From: Micromonospora acroterricola
GTDB lineage: Bacteria > Actinomycetota > Actinomycetes > Mycobacteriales > Micromonosporaceae
Assembly (NCBI RefSeq): GCF_003172955.1
Contig: NZ_QGKR01000186.1
Span: 90,662-154,661, forward strand
DNA: 64,000 nucleotides
Reading direction: 5' to 3'
Shown: in pieces, positions 1 to 9,384 of the stretch
Numbering within the stretch: position 1 is the first letter of the stretch
Layout of the letters: each line of letters starts with the position of its first letter
Position numbers and translations under genes: made by a program
Notes under the pieces: model-generated
The model's database searches: none
What the model saw: the letters and a program-made list of their open reading frames with translations, nothing else
What the model was told of the DNA's origin: nothing

Positions 1-282
1 GACCCGGTTAAGGAGCACCCCCGGACCGGGGGGATCATCGTCACCGGTGAGCGCCGCGGGACCGCGTGGACGTGCGGAGAGGACCGGGGCCCGCCGCCGG
101 GAACCGGGCGAACCAGCTCCCGGCTCCGGCATGTCCATCCTGCCGCCCACGGCGGCAGACACTCCGATTCCGACCCGCACCGCGGGTGGCCTACACCGGC
201 CCACCACCCGGCGAGGCCCCGCGTCAACAGCTCTGAGGCCCATGACTACCACCCTGCCCTCGACCAGCGCACCGACGCCTAC
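1..282. other. No supported gene
   Basis: I see no convincing coding region. A short GC hairpin (CCCCCGG, one base, CCGGGGG) lies near 18-33. The open frame on the plus strand reads into the transposase scrap that starts near 283, but its first part shows no recognisable domain and looks like ordinary high-GC open frame. Confidence 0.4.
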
Positions 283-487
283 TGGCGGCTTCCACGGCTG
301 TTGGGTCGTGGAACGCACCCTGGCCTGGCTCACCGCCCACCGCCGCCTCGCCCGCGACTACGAAACCCATGCCGCCACGTCAGAAGCCATGGTCCGCTGG
401 GCCGCCATCGGCGGCATGCTGCACCGCCTCACCCGAGGTGGGCCCGCGACCCGTCAACAACGCCGCACCTTCAACACACCCGGCTAA
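283..487 (+). pseudogene. IS5-type transposase, C-terminal fragment
   Basis: The last 67 or so codons of this frame read like the C-terminus of an actinobacterial IS5-family DDE transposase: WVVERTLAWLTAHRRLARDY, then EAMVRWAAIG and a basic tail. The Glu of VVERT is where the family carries its third catalytic acidic residue. Nothing upstream supplies the N-terminal two thirds, so it is a dead remnant. A matching N-terminal scrap lies on the other strand at 2294-2602. Confidence 0.7.
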
Positions 488-506
488 CGCAGATGTAAAC
501 GCCTTC

Positions 507-1286
507 TTAGATCTGCAAACTGCCGGACGCTTTCGAAGTGGTGTGGTGGGCACGTGCAATCGGCATGTACGTAGGGACGGCGTCCGTGGTCAGGAACGTC
601 AGGACCATGGTGCGCACCGTCTCGGCGTGTTCCAGCAGCAGCAGATGGCTGGCGTTCGGCAGCACGGCCAGCTCGGCAGTCGGTAGCGTCCGGTAGAGCG
701 CCACCGTGTGATCGAGCGTGACCAGGTCGTCGTCGCCGGCTAGGACGAGGGTCCGGGCCGTAACGGCGTGCAGGTCGTCCGGGTCTGGGCTCGGCTCGGT
801 CGCGACGGCATGGACGATTTTGTCGATGACAACCGGAAAGTGGTCACGGCCGTCTGGCGACACCTCGGCGTAGGCGTCAACGATTTCGGTGGGCATCGCA
901 CCACCCGCCTGTGGCTTGAAGATCAGTCCGTCAAGGTCGTAGGCGGTGCTGATTAGGACGAGGCGCTCGACCAGGTCAGTGCGGCGCATCGCTACCCGCA
1001 GCGCTACTGTGCCGCCAGCGCTGTATCCCACCAACCGGGCTGGACCGCCGACCGTTCTTTCCAGGAACGCGATTGTGTCCTGTGCCATCAGCTCGATGGT
1101 GAGCGGGCCGGGCGCATCCGGTGTGCGGCCATGGCCGCGCCGGTCGGGCAGGTAAGTCTTGAACGTGTCGGCAAGCCCGTCGAGGTTGCCGGTGAAGCAG
1201 CGGCTGTCGGTCATCCCGCCGTGTAGCAGCACTACTGGGTCACCCGCGCCGCGCTCGTCATGCCACATGTCAACGATGTCGTTCAT
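507..1286 (-). CDS. Alpha/beta hydrolase
   Basis: This 259-residue single-domain alpha/beta hydrolase has the oxyanion-hole LHGG motif at residues 21-24, the nucleophile elbow GYSAGG with Ser near 89, a likely acid in AGDDDLV near 185-187, and the catalytic His in NASH near 214. The substrate cannot be told from sequence; the compact cap suggests a small ester or lactone, possibly a dehalogenase-like or monoacylglycerol-type enzyme. The start lies 4 bp after the stop of the sigma factor gene upstream, so the two are probably co-transcribed and translationally coupled. A sigma factor next to a hydrolase resembles the SigG neighbourhood of mycobacteria. It has no signal peptide and is probably cytoplasmic. 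Confidence 0.85.
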   Translation of the reverse strand: MNDIVDMWHDERGAGDPVVLLHGGMTDSRCFTGNLDGLADTFKTYLPDRRGHGRTPDAPGPLTIELMAQDTIAFLERTVGGPARLVGYSAGGTVALRVAMRRTDLVERLVLISTAYDLDGLIFKPQAGGAMPTEIVDAYAEVSPDGRDHFPVVIDKIVHAVATEPSPDPDDLHAVTARTLVLAGDDDLVTLDHTVALYRTLPTAELAVLPNASHLLLLEHAETVRTMVLTFLTTDAVPTYMPIARAHHTTSKASGSLQI

Positions 1287-1289
1287 GCA

Positions 1290-2228
1290 CTACATACGCG
1301 ACGACGGCTCCAAACTCATCGGCAGGCCGAACACCGGGAACAGGGACGGTTCGAGGTACGTCGTCACGCCCGCGATCAGTCCGTCGCGACAATCCAGGAT
1401 GACCAGGCCCAACGCCTCCCCGTCGCGATACTGAGCAACCGTTGGTGACCCGTTGGCCGCAGAACGGACCAGCCGGTCATCGCCACACACACCGGCCGCG
1501 CCCAGCAGGGCAGCACGGATCGCGGCGCGTCCCTCGAGCCACCACGCGAACGGCGGCATCGACATCGTCGCGTCCTCGCGGAGCAGCGCCACCAGGCCGT
1601 CGACGTCGGAAGTGGTGAACGCCTGGACGTACCGCTTGAGTAGATTCTCGTCGATCTCGCCGCTCCCGCCGGGTGGGCGCCGCGTGGATATGGTGGCCCG
1701 CGCGCGTTGCAGAGCGCTGTTAATCGCAGACGGGCTGCTGTCGAGCAGTCCGGCTACCTCTTCTGCCGACCAGCAGAGCACCTCACGCAGAATGAGCACC
1801 GCCCGCTGGCGTGGCGGCAGGTACTGCAGGGCAGCGACGAACGCCAGCCGGATCGTCTCGCGCTGCACGGCCAGCTCGGCCGGGTCGCTGTCGATGGACA
1901 GCACAAGCCGGTCAGGAATTGGTTGTACGAAGGTGGCGGCGCCCAACGGCGCACCGAGGTTCCCCCCGGCGGGCGAGGCCGGGCCGAGGTCCATCGCGAG
2001 CGCGCGCCGCTGGACGCTACGGGTCATGTCGAGGCAGACGTTGGTAGCGATCCGGTGCAACCAGGTGCGCAGACCAGCTTTACGCTCGTCGAATCGGTCG
2101 GCGTTTTTCCAAGCGCGGTACAGGGTCTCCTGGACGGCGTCCTCGGCCTCGGCGGCGCAGCCGAGCATGCGGTAGCAGAAGCCGGTCAATTCGACCCGGT
2201 ACGCTTCCGAACGATCCTCGAACACCAC
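1290..2228 (-). CDS. ECF sigma factor with SnoaL-like C-terminal domain (SigG-type)
   Basis: This 312-residue ECF sigma factor belongs to the long class with a C-terminal SnoaL-like fold. Region 2 is visible at residues 10-70 (CYRMLG, AEDAVQETLYRAWKN, LRTWLHRIATNVCLD) and region 4 at about 135-185 (YLPPRQRAVLILREVLCWSAEE, SAINSALQRARAT). From residue 195 on (KRYVQAFTTSDVDGLVALLREDA, MPPFAWWLEGR) it continues into the SnoaL-like domain known to tune activity in SigJ/SigG-type factors, which often lack a classical anti-sigma factor. A GTG start at 2228 is used, with no clear ribosome binding site. It is followed almost without gap by a hydrolase gene, a likely target or partner. Signal and regulon are unknown. 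Confidence 0.85.
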   Translation of the reverse strand: MVFEDRSEAYRVELTGFCYRMLGCAAEAEDAVQETLYRAWKNADRFDERKAGLRTWLHRIATNVCLDMTRSVQRRALAMDLGPASPAGGNLGAPLGAATFVQPIPDRLVLSIDSDPAELAVQRETIRLAFVAALQYLPPRQRAVLILREVLCWSAEEVAGLLDSSPSAINSALQRARATISTRRPPGGSGEIDENLLKRYVQAFTTSDVDGLVALLREDATMSMPPFAWWLEGRAAIRAALLGAAGVCGDDRLVRSAANGSPTVAQYRDGEALGLVILDCRDGLIAGVTTYLEPSLFPVFGLPMSLEPSSRM

Positions 2229-2293
2229 AGGTCCACGCTAATTACCGCTTCCGGAACCCCTTGACGCGGGGCCGCCAACGGCATTGCCACTGG

Positions 2294-2602
2294 TTACGGC
2301 GCGTGCGCGGCAAGGACGGCAAGGTCGTCCTCGTTCCGCTGCGAACTGCGGTCGCCCGAGTGTCCTGTACGCCGCCACCGCCGGCTCAAGCACCTCGTCC
2401 ACTCGGCGCGGATCTCAATGCAGAGGATGCGCACCCCACATGCTGTGCCACCGGTATGCACCACGTACAAGATGGCGTCGATGACGGCCCCGCAGGCGTG
2501 CTTCTCTGGCCTGCCCATCCAGTGCGTTAACGACAGCATTGGCTCGATGATCTCCCACCCGGCGTCGGTCAGGTCAGACGGATACCGCCGCACTCGATCC
2601 AC
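2294..2602 (-). pseudogene. IS5-type transposase, N-terminal fragment
   Basis: The frame starts like IS5-family transposases (RYPSDLTDAGWEIIEPML, then GRPEKHACGAVIDAILYVVHTG) and becomes unrecognisable after about 50 residues, consistent with truncation or frameshift. It is the N-terminal counterpart of the C-terminal scrap at 283-487 but in opposite orientation, so the two need not come from one copy. On the plus strand at about 2308-2345 a short stretch reads GKDGKVVLVPL, which resembles a tyrosine-recombinase segment; it is too short to call. Confidence 0.7.
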
Positions 2603-2687
2603 GCCTGTCTACCGACCCAGTCACCCTCACCGACCAAACCCACTGTGCGACACACCCGGCCAACCCACAAACCAAACGCGCTCTAAG

Positions 2688-3165
2688 TCGATCGTGGTGC
2701 TGCTCGGGCTACTGTTCCTCGCGTGCATGTGGCGCCACCGCACCCGCCCCTGGCCGCAACGCGCCCTGCTCGTCACGACGCCGGTCGCGGTGTGTCTCGC
2801 CTACGCCGTCAGTGAGATGATGAAAGCACTGGTGGCCGCCGAGCGCCCCTGCCGGGTCGTCACCGACGTGATCATCCTCGCCGAGCGATGCCCGGAGCCG
2901 GGTGACTGGTCTTTTCCCAGCAATCACGCCACGATGGCCGCCGCCCTGGCGACGGCGATCGTCCTGCTCGTCCCGAGGATGACTGTCGTGGCGGTACCGC
3001 TGGCAGCGCTTGCGGCCCTGTCCAGGGTCGTCGTGGGGGTGCACTACCCACAACGACGTCCTGGGCGGGACGGCGCTCGGCGTCGCGATCACTGCAGCCG
3101 TAGCGGCAGGAGCGGCCTCACCCATGTCCCGCCTGGCGGTACATGTACGCCAACGGCTGCGCTGA
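2688..3165 (+). pseudogene. PAP2-family membrane phosphatase, 5'-truncated and frameshifted
   Basis: The frame encodes the membrane core of a PAP2/undecaprenyl-diphosphatase-like enzyme. All three catalytic motifs can be found: KALVAAERP (K-x6-RP), FPSNHA, and SRVVVGVHYP. After HYP the frame is lost; removing one A from the CCACAACGAC stretch near 3050 restores HYPHDVLGGTALGVAI and runs to a stop at 3163-3165. The N-terminus also lacks a proper start, since sequence before about 2688 shows no similarity. If the indel is real the gene is dead; if it is a sequencing error only the 5' truncation remains. The family dephosphorylates lipid or small diphosphates at the outer membrane face. Confidence 0.75.
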
Positions 3166-3537
3166 CCCAGTTATCGTCCGATCCTCCCTGATAGCCGCCT
3201 GAACGGCTGTCGTGTCGCAAATCGGACTCGGGACCCCGGCGCGATCCGGGCACCACGCCTGCGACACACCCAACAGGCGCTCACGCCCGGCATTCCCGGT
3301 GACACCTCGGTGATGATCATCACGAAGAGCCGAACTCTACCCTCACCGGAAGGTAGGTTCTACGCAGGTCGTCGAGCTGCGGCTACTGGCCCCTCGAGGT
3401 CTTCTCCCGGGCGACGATGCCCGGAACGGTCCAGAAACGTCCGACCGGTACTGATGTGAAGGTCAAGCGCCGTACCCCTTGGCGGGCACGGCAGCGCGTG
3501 TGCGCTCGGCGCGTACACCCCGAACGGAAACGGCTAC
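3166..3537. other. Intergenic, no gene seen
   Basis: This 372-bp stretch separates the broken PAP2 gene from the SulP transporter. I see no conserved frame. It presumably carries the transporter promoter, but no convincing -35/-10 pair was found. Confidence 0.4.
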
Positions 3538-5037
3538 ATGTCTTCTGTGCTGTCCGCGGTCACCCGGCCGCGTCTGTCCCGCCCGTCCTGGCTGTCGCCG
3601 AAGGTGTTCCGCACCGAGGTGCTCGCCGGCCTGGTGGTCGCCCTGGCGCTGATCCCCGAGGCGATCAGCTTCTCGATCCTCGCGGGGGTCGACCCCCGTG
3701 TCGGTCTGTTCGCCTCCTTCACCATGGCCGTGGTCATCTCGATCTGCGGCGGCCGGCCGGCGATGATCAGTGCCGCGACCGGCGCGATCGCGCTGATCGT
3801 CGCACCGCTGGCGAAGGAACACGGCCTCGGCTACCTGATCGCGGCGGTGATCCTCGGCGGCGCGATCCAGGTCCTGCTCGCCGTGCTCGGGGTGGCGAGG
3901 CTGATGCGGTTCATCCCGCGCAGCGTCATGGTCGGCTTCGTCAACGCCCTGGCCATCCTGATCTTCGCCGCCCAGGTCCCCTACCTGCTCGGCGTGCCAT
4001 GGCTGGTCTACCCCCTGGTCGCGCTCGCGTTGGCGATCATGGTCGGGCTGCCCCGGCTCACCAAGGCCGTACCCGCGCCGCTGGTCGCCATCGTCGTGCT
4101 GACCGTGATCACCGTCGCCGCCCACGTGCTGGTGCCGACCGTCGGTGACCAGGGCGCCCTCCCCGACAGCCTGCCTGTGTTCGGTCTGCCCGACGTGCCG
4201 TACACCCTCGACACCCTGACCCTGATCGCCCCCTACGCCCTCGGCGTGGCGCTGGTCGGGCTGATGGAGTCGCTGATGACCGCCAAGCTGGTCGACGACA
4301 TCACCGACACCCGCTCCAACAAGACCCGCGAGTCCTGGGGGCAGGGCGTGGCCAACATCGTCACCGGGTTCTTCGGGGGCATGGGCGGCTGCGCGATGAT
4401 CGGCCAGACGATGATCAACGTCAAGGCGTCCGGGGCTCGGACCCGCCTGTCGACGTTCCTGTCCGGCGTGTTCCTGCTCATCCTCGTCGTCGCGCTCGGC
4501 GACGTCGTCGCGGTGATCCCGATGGGCGCCCTGGTCGCCGTGATGATCATCGTCGCCGTCGGCACGTTCGACTGGCACTCCGTTGCCCCGGCCACGCTCA
4601 AGCGGATGCCGCTCGGCGAGACCCTGGTCATGGTCACCACCGTCGGTGTGGTGCTCGCGACTCACAACCTGGCCATCGGCGTGATCGCCGGCGTCCTCAC
4701 CGCGATGGTCATCTTCGCCCGGCGGGTCGCCCACCTGGTGGAGGTCACCAGCGTGCTGGACCCCGACGGCGGAACCCGCATCTACTCCGTGCACGGTGAG
4801 CTGTTCTTCGCCTCCAGCAACGACCTGGTCTTCCAGTTCGACTACGCCAACGACCCGCAGAACGTGGTCATCGACATGACCCACGCCCACGTGTGGGACG
4901 CCTCGTCGGTCGCGGCGCTGGACGCGATCACCACCAAGTACGCCGCGCGCGGCAAGACCGTCGAGATCGTCGAGCTGAACAAGCGCAGTGCAGCCATCCA
5001 CGGGACCCTCGCCGGCAACCTCAGCGGTGGCCACTGA
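3538..5037 (+). CDS. SulP-family anion transporter with STAS domain
   Basis: This 499-residue SulP/SLC26-type inner-membrane transporter has the family N-terminal signature around residues 30-70 (LVVALALIPEAISFSILAGVDP, GLFASF) and IMISAATGAIAL-like features near 80. About 11-12 hydrophobic segments follow up to residue 400. A cytoplasmic STAS domain starts near 410 (RIYSVHGELFFASSND) and contains VVIDMTHAHVWDASSVAALDAI. SulP members move sulfate, bicarbonate or other small anions; the substrate here is not evident. The stop overlaps the start of a MerR-type regulator (TGATG), so the pair is translationally coupled and the regulator probably controls this transporter. The start has AACGGAAACGG upstream. 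Confidence 0.9.
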   Translation: MSSVLSAVTRPRLSRPSWLSPKVFRTEVLAGLVVALALIPEAISFSILAGVDPRVGLFASFTMAVVISICGGRPAMISAATGAIALIVAPLAKEHGLGYLIAAVILGGAIQVLLAVLGVARLMRFIPRSVMVGFVNALAILIFAAQVPYLLGVPWLVYPLVALALAIMVGLPRLTKAVPAPLVAIVVLTVITVAAHVLVPTVGDQGALPDSLPVFGLPDVPYTLDTLTLIAPYALGVALVGLMESLMTAKLVDDITDTRSNKTRESWGQGVANIVTGFFGGMGGCAMIGQTMINVKASGARTRLSTFLSGVFLLILVVALGDVVAVIPMGALVAVMIIVAVGTFDWHSVAPATLKRMPLGETLVMVTTVGVVLATHNLAIGVIAGVLTAMVIFARRVAHLVEVTSVLDPDGGTRIYSVHGELFFASSNDLVFQFDYANDPQNVVIDMTHAHVWDASSVAALDAITTKYAARGKTVEIVELNKRSAAIHGTLAGNLSGGH

Positions 5038-5483
5038 TGCCGGAGACGGTGCGAGGCGCCGGGCCGGAGCACAGCTGCGGCCCGGCCGCCGGCCGACTGA
5101 TGCAGATCGGCGAAGCTGCCGACCGGGTCGGACTGAGCATCCGCACCATCCGCCACTACGAAGATGCCGGGCTGATCGTCCCCTCGGCCCGCAGCGAGGG
5201 CGGCTTCCGCCTCTACACCGAACCCGACCTCGACCGCCTCGCCGTGGTCAAGCGGATGAAGCCGCTCGGGTTCACCCTCGACGAGATGCGGGATCTGCTC
5301 GGCGTCCTGGACGCCCTGCCCACCGCCGGCGATGAGCACCGGCCGGCGCTGCTCGACCGCCTCGGCATGTTCCACACCGTCGCCACCGCCCGCGTGACCG
5401 CGCTGCGCGAGCAACTGGCCACCGCCGAGGGCTTCGCCGACACCCTGCGTGACCGGCTCGACCAGCACACCCCCGACCACTGA
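5037..5483 (+). CDS. MerR-family regulator coupled to SulP transporter
   Basis: This 148-residue protein carries a MerR-type winged helix: MQIGEAADRVGLSIRTIRHY at residues 22-41, EDAGLIVPS, and GGFRLYTEPDLDRL. A long dimerisation helix follows (MFHTVATARVTALREQL). No cysteine-based metal site of the classical MerR/CueR kind is visible. ATG at 5037 overlaps the SulP stop; an in-frame ATG at 5101 would give a more usual N-terminus right at the DNA-binding domain, so the start is uncertain. It likely senses an ion or stress linked to the SulP transporter. Confidence 0.85.
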   Translation: MPETVRGAGPEHSCGPAAGRLMQIGEAADRVGLSIRTIRHYEDAGLIVPSARSEGGFRLYTEPDLDRLAVVKRMKPLGFTLDEMRDLLGVLDALPTAGDEHRPALLDRLGMFHTVATARVTALREQLATAEGFADTLRDRLDQHTPDH

Positions 5484-5630
5484 CTCCACCAGGTCCGCGC
5501 CACCAGCGGTCTGTGCAATCGAGGTCCGGACGGCGGCGGGGAGACGCTGCTTCCAGGCCACGGGCCTCGTTCCTCCCGTCAATGCCCGCCTCGCTAACCG
5601 AGAACCACCGGGAGCAGCAACACCTCAGAC

Positions 5631-7079
5631 TCAAATCACCCCGCCGGGAGCCGGGGCCAGCAGTGACTCGTTCAGGCCCTGGCTACCGGCCGGGTACTCC
5701 TGTAGGGGCACCTTCCCCGCTCGCCACGCGTCGAGCACCGGCTCCACGATGCGCCAGCAGTCCTCAGCGGTGTCGCCCCGCACCGAGAGCGTCGGGTCGC
5801 CGTCGAAGGCGCCGCGCAGCACCTCCCCGTACGGCGGCAACTCACCGGGCCCGAAGTCGGCCACCAGGTGCACCTGGTCCAGTTCGAGGGGGTTGCCCGG
5901 GCCGTTGATGTTGACGTCGAGGCCGAGCCGGTCCGGGCCGAAGCCGATCCGCAGCCGGTCGGGCTGCTCGTACCCGGTGAGCCCGGTGGGCACCCGGGGC
6001 GGTTGCCGGAAGGTGATGACAGCCTCCTTGCGCCGACCGGCGAGCGCCTTCCCCGAGCGCAGCCGGAACGGCACGCCCGCCCACCGCCAGGTGTCCACGG
6101 CCAGCACCAACTCCGCCAGGGTCTCGGTCCCCCGGGTCGCGTCGATGCCGGCCTCGTCGGCGTAGCCGAGGAGCCGCCGCCCGTCTACCTCCCCGGCCGT
6201 GTACCGGGCCCGCCGGCTCCACCGCACCGGATCGCCGTCCCACAGCCTCGTGGCCCGCAGCACCTGCGCCTTGCGCCCGCGCAGATCCCGGGCGTCGAGG
6301 GTGGGTGGCGCGTCCATCGCCATCAGCGCCAGGACCTGCAACAGGTGGCTCTGCACCATGTCCACCAACGCGCCGGCGCTGTCGTAGTAGCCGGCGCGCC
6401 CCTCCAGACCCAGTGACTCGTCGAAGACGATGTCCACGCAAGCCACGTGTTCGGAATTGAGCACCGGTTCGAAGATCCGGTTGGCAAAGCGCAGCCCGAT
6501 GATGTTCACCACGGTGGACTTGCCCAGGAAGTGGTCGATGCGGTGCACCTGCTCCTCCGGCACCAGCCGGGTCAGGATGTCGTTGAGCGACCGCGCCGAG
6601 GCGAGATCCGTACCGAATGGCTTCTCCAGCATCAGCCGGGTGCCGGGCGGCAGGCCGATGCGGGCCAGCGCGTCGGCGGCCCGGGCCGTGATCGCCGGCG
6701 GAAGCGCGAAGAAGATCACCGTCTGCCCGTGACAGGCGGCCAGCAACCGCCGCAGGTCCTCCTCCGCGGTGACGTCGGCGGGCAGGTACCGGGCAGAGCG
6801 CACCACCTCGGTCTCCCGAGGCCCGTCCGCGCCCGCCGTTGCGAAGGAGTCGGCCACCCGGCGACGCCACTGCCCGTCGTCCCAGGCGTGCGTGCCGCTG
6901 CCGATCAGCCGCAGGTTGGGCAGCGCACCGCTGGCCACCAGCCGACCCAGCCCGGGCAGCAGCAGGCGCGCCGCCAGGTCACCGCTGGCGCCGAGCAACA
7001 GCAACGTGCGGGGTACGGCGCTACCACCGGCGGGACGGTCGGCCGGAGAACCAGCGGTACTCGGGGTGGATGTCGTCAT
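5631..7079 (-). CDS. zwf: Glucose-6-phosphate dehydrogenase
   Basis: This 482-residue enzyme oxidises glucose 6-phosphate to 6-phosphogluconolactone with NAD(P)+, the first step of the oxidative pentose phosphate pathway. The N-terminal Rossmann motif GASGDLAARLL lies at about residues 30-40, EKPFG at 153-157 and the active-site signature RIDHFLGK at 181-188. The C-terminal domain has the usual KALAGRRKE substrate/cofactor region. ATG at 7079 is preferred over the longer frame because it sits just before the conserved region and has GAAGG upstream. It is divergent from the pgi gene at 7296, both at the glucose 6-phosphate branch point. Confidence 0.93.
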   Translation of the reverse strand: MTTSTPSTAGSPADRPAGGSAVPRTLLLLGASGDLAARLLLPGLGRLVASGALPNLRLIGSGTHAWDDGQWRRRVADSFATAGADGPRETEVVRSARYLPADVTAEEDLRRLLAACHGQTVIFFALPPAITARAADALARIGLPPGTRLMLEKPFGTDLASARSLNDILTRLVPEEQVHRIDHFLGKSTVVNIIGLRFANRIFEPVLNSEHVACVDIVFDESLGLEGRAGYYDSAGALVDMVQSHLLQVLALMAMDAPPTLDARDLRGRKAQVLRATRLWDGDPVRWSRRARYTAGEVDGRRLLGYADEAGIDATRGTETLAELVLAVDTWRWAGVPFRLRSGKALAGRRKEAVITFRQPPRVPTGLTGYEQPDRLRIGFGPDRLGLDVNINGPGNPLELDQVHLVADFGPGELPPYGEVLRGAFDGDPTLSVRGDTAEDCWRIVEPVLDAWRAGKVPLQEYPAGSQGLNESLLAPAPGGVI

Positions 7080-7295
7080 GCCTTCACCATGCCCTGCCGG
7101 CCGGGCCGCTACGCGCCCATTACCCGGGCGCACCCTCGCGCGGGCGAGGCAGGGTGCAGTCACGGCGGGATCAATATCCGGAGTTACCGCGTCCGGCTCG
7201 CGCGTCGATCTTCCCGATGGCAGGCTGAACCCACCTGCCCCCATCGGCCAGATGCCGACGGATCACCGACGCTGACGAGGGAGACGATCGACCCG

Positions 7296-8929
7296 ATGGC
7301 TGCGGATGTCACCAGCACTGCCGAGTAGCAGGCCCTGCACAGGCACGCCGAGGAGATCCGCCGTATCCATCTGCGCGACCTGTTCACCGCCGCCCCGGAC
7401 CGGGGCCAGCGATTGGCCATCGAAATGGCCGACTACTACGTGGACTACAGCAAGAACCTGATCACCGACACCACGCTGGAACTGCTCACCGCGCTGGCCG
7501 ACCGGGTCGGGCTCGCCGACCGGATCGCCGCGATGTTCGCCGGGGCCCATCTCAACGCCACCGAGGACCGGGCAGTGCTGCACACCGCGCTGCGGCTGCC
7601 CCGAGACGCCTCGCTGACAGTGGACGGCCAGGACGTGGCAGCCGACGTGCACGAGGTGCTGGACCGGATGTCGACGTTCGCGGAGAAGGTCCGTTCGGGG
7701 CGGTGGCGCGGGCACACCGGTGAGCGCATCCGTACCGTGGTCAACATCGGCATCGGCGGATCAGACCTCGGTCCGGTGATGGCGTACGAGGCGCTGAAGG
7801 CCTACCGCGACGGTGGTGTGACCTGCCGGTTCGTGTCGAACATCGACCCCACCGACATCCACGACACTATTGCCGATCTTGACCCGGCGACCACCCTGTT
7901 CGTGATCGTCTCCAAGACCTTCTCCACCCAGGAGACCCTCGCAACGCCCACCAGGCGCGACGGTGGCTGCTGTCCGCGCTCGGCGACGACGAGACGGCGG
8001 TCGCCCGGCACTTCGTCGCGGTCAGCACCAGCGAGCAGCGGCTCCGCGACTTCGGCATCGACCCGGAGAACATGTTCGGCTTCTGGGACTGGGTGGGTGG
8101 CCGGTACTCCCTGCCCTCAGCGGTGGGCCTGTCGGTGATGCTGTCCATCGGGCCGGACCGCTTTAGCGAGATGCTGGCCGGCTACCACGCCGTCGACGAG
8201 CACTTCCGCACCACGCCGCTGAAGCGCAACGTGCCGGTGCTGCTGGGGCTGCTCAACGTCTGGTACACCGACTTCCTCGGCGCGCAGACCCACGCCGTGC
8301 TGCCGTACTCCCAGTACCTGCACCGACTGCCGGCGTACCTGCAACAACTCACCATGGAGAGCAACGGCAAGTCGGTCACGGTGGACGGCGTGCCGGTGTC
8401 GTACGACACCGGTGAGATCTTCTGGGGTGAGCCGGGCACCAACGGGCAGCACGCCTTCTACCAGCTGATCCACCAGGGCACCCGGCTGGTGCCCGCCGAC
8501 TTCATCGCCTTCAGCGAACCCAGCCACGACCTCGGCGACATGCATGACCTGTTCATGTCCAACTTCTTCGCCCAGACCGCAGCGCTGGCCTTCGGCCGCA
8601 CCGCCGAGGAGGTGACGGCAGAGGGCACTCCCGCGCACCTGGTGCCGCACCGGGTTATGGCCGGCAACCACCCCACCACGTCGATCGTCGCCCCCAAGCT
8701 GACCCCCGGCACGTTCGGGCAACTGGTGGCCCTCTACGAGCACATCGTCTTGACCGAGGGCGCGATCTGGGGCATCAACCCCTTCGACCAGTGGGGCGTC
8801 GAACTGGGAAAGGTGATGGCCAGCCAGCTCGCGCCGCTACTCACCGGAGAGCAACCAGACCTCGGCCGCACCGACTCGTCCACCGCTGAGCTGATCCGCC
8901 GGTATCGGGGCCAGCGCGGACGTGCCTGA
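7296..8929 (+). pseudogene. pgi: Glucose-6-phosphate isomerase, with early stop and frameshift
   Basis: This would interconvert glucose 6-phosphate and fructose 6-phosphate. Family motifs are clear: [33 protein letters not shown], and the C-terminal QWGVELGK. Two lesions interrupt it. Codon 11 is TAG (7326-7328) in a context where relatives have a Trp codon (TGG). Near 7942 one C is missing: CTCGCAACGCC should be CTCGCCAACGCC, restoring [12 protein letters not shown] and joining the two frames (7413-onward and 8072-8929). Corrected length is about 545 residues, normal for the family. Either both lesions are sequencing errors or this copy is dead, which would need another pgi elsewhere. Confidence 0.85.
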
Positions 8930-9012
8930 CGCCGGACCGTCGGGGACGTGCTGAACGACGAATAGCCTCTGGTCCTGCGGGCGGTCCGTCAGCGGAGACG
9001 ACGGTCAAGGGC

Positions 9013-9044
9013 TTGCATCCTGTACCTGGGTACAGGCTTACCGT
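9013..9044 (+). promoter_or_regulatory. MerR-type promoter/operator
   Basis: TTGCAT at 9013-9018 serves as -35. It is followed by a perfect 18-bp palindrome CCTGTACC-TG-GGTACAGG (9019-9036) and a TTACCG/TACCGT -10 at 9038-9044. The 19-20 bp spacer filled by a palindrome is the hallmark of promoters that MerR-family activators distort. Transcription would start around 9050, at the ATG of the next gene. Confidence 0.75.
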
Positions 9045-9051
9045 CATGGGC

Positions 9052-9384
9052 ATGACCAGCGATGACCAGGCGTGGGTGCCCGAGGCGTGCACCTTGCCGA
9101 CCGTGGAACGGCCGCTGCGGCTGGCCGAGTTCGATGACCTGTTTGCGACCGCCCTGCGCGATCAGCAGCGGCTGTCGCCGACCGCGCTGCGGTGGCGCCT
9201 GGATAAGACAGCCGAGACAACGGCGCGGGAGCTGACCGGCAGGGAGAGCTCGTGCTGTTCGTTCCTCTCGTTCGCGTTCACCGAAGACGGCGACGGGCTT
9301 CGCCTCGACGTGCAGGTTCCGGCCGCGCACGTCGAGGTCCTTGACGCGCTCGCGCAGCGGGCCGCCGCCGGGATGGCGGCGTGA
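9052..9384 (+). CDS. Small hypothetical protein with SCC motif, MerR-controlled
   Basis: This protein of about 110 residues has no domain I can name. Near the middle it has RESSCCSFLSFAFTEDGDG, a vicinal Cys pair, then LRLDVQVPAAHVEVLDALAQR. Conserved-looking residues and good codon use argue it is real. Starts at 9046 and 9052 (both ATG) fall at the predicted transcription start of the MerR-type promoter, so the mRNA is probably leaderless. The next gene, a truncated MerR regulator, overlaps its stop by 3 nt (GTGA). A metal or thiol-reactive ligand is a reasonable guess from the Cys pair and the promoter type. Confidence 0.65.
   Translation: MTSDDQAWVPEACTLPTVERPLRLAEFDDLFATALRDQQRLSPTALRWRLDKTAETTARELTGRESSCCSFLSFAFTEDGDGLRLDVQVPAAHVEVLDALAQRAAAGMAA

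Noticed and set aside
2300..2365. Plus-strand GKDGKVVLVPL resembling a tyrosine recombinase
   Set aside because: Only about a dozen residues match and neighbouring sequence belongs to an IS5 remnant on the other strand; too short to support a call.
3463..5034. 523-codon minus-strand frame opposite SulP
   Set aside because: Extremely Asp/His/Gly-rich shadow of the transporter gene.
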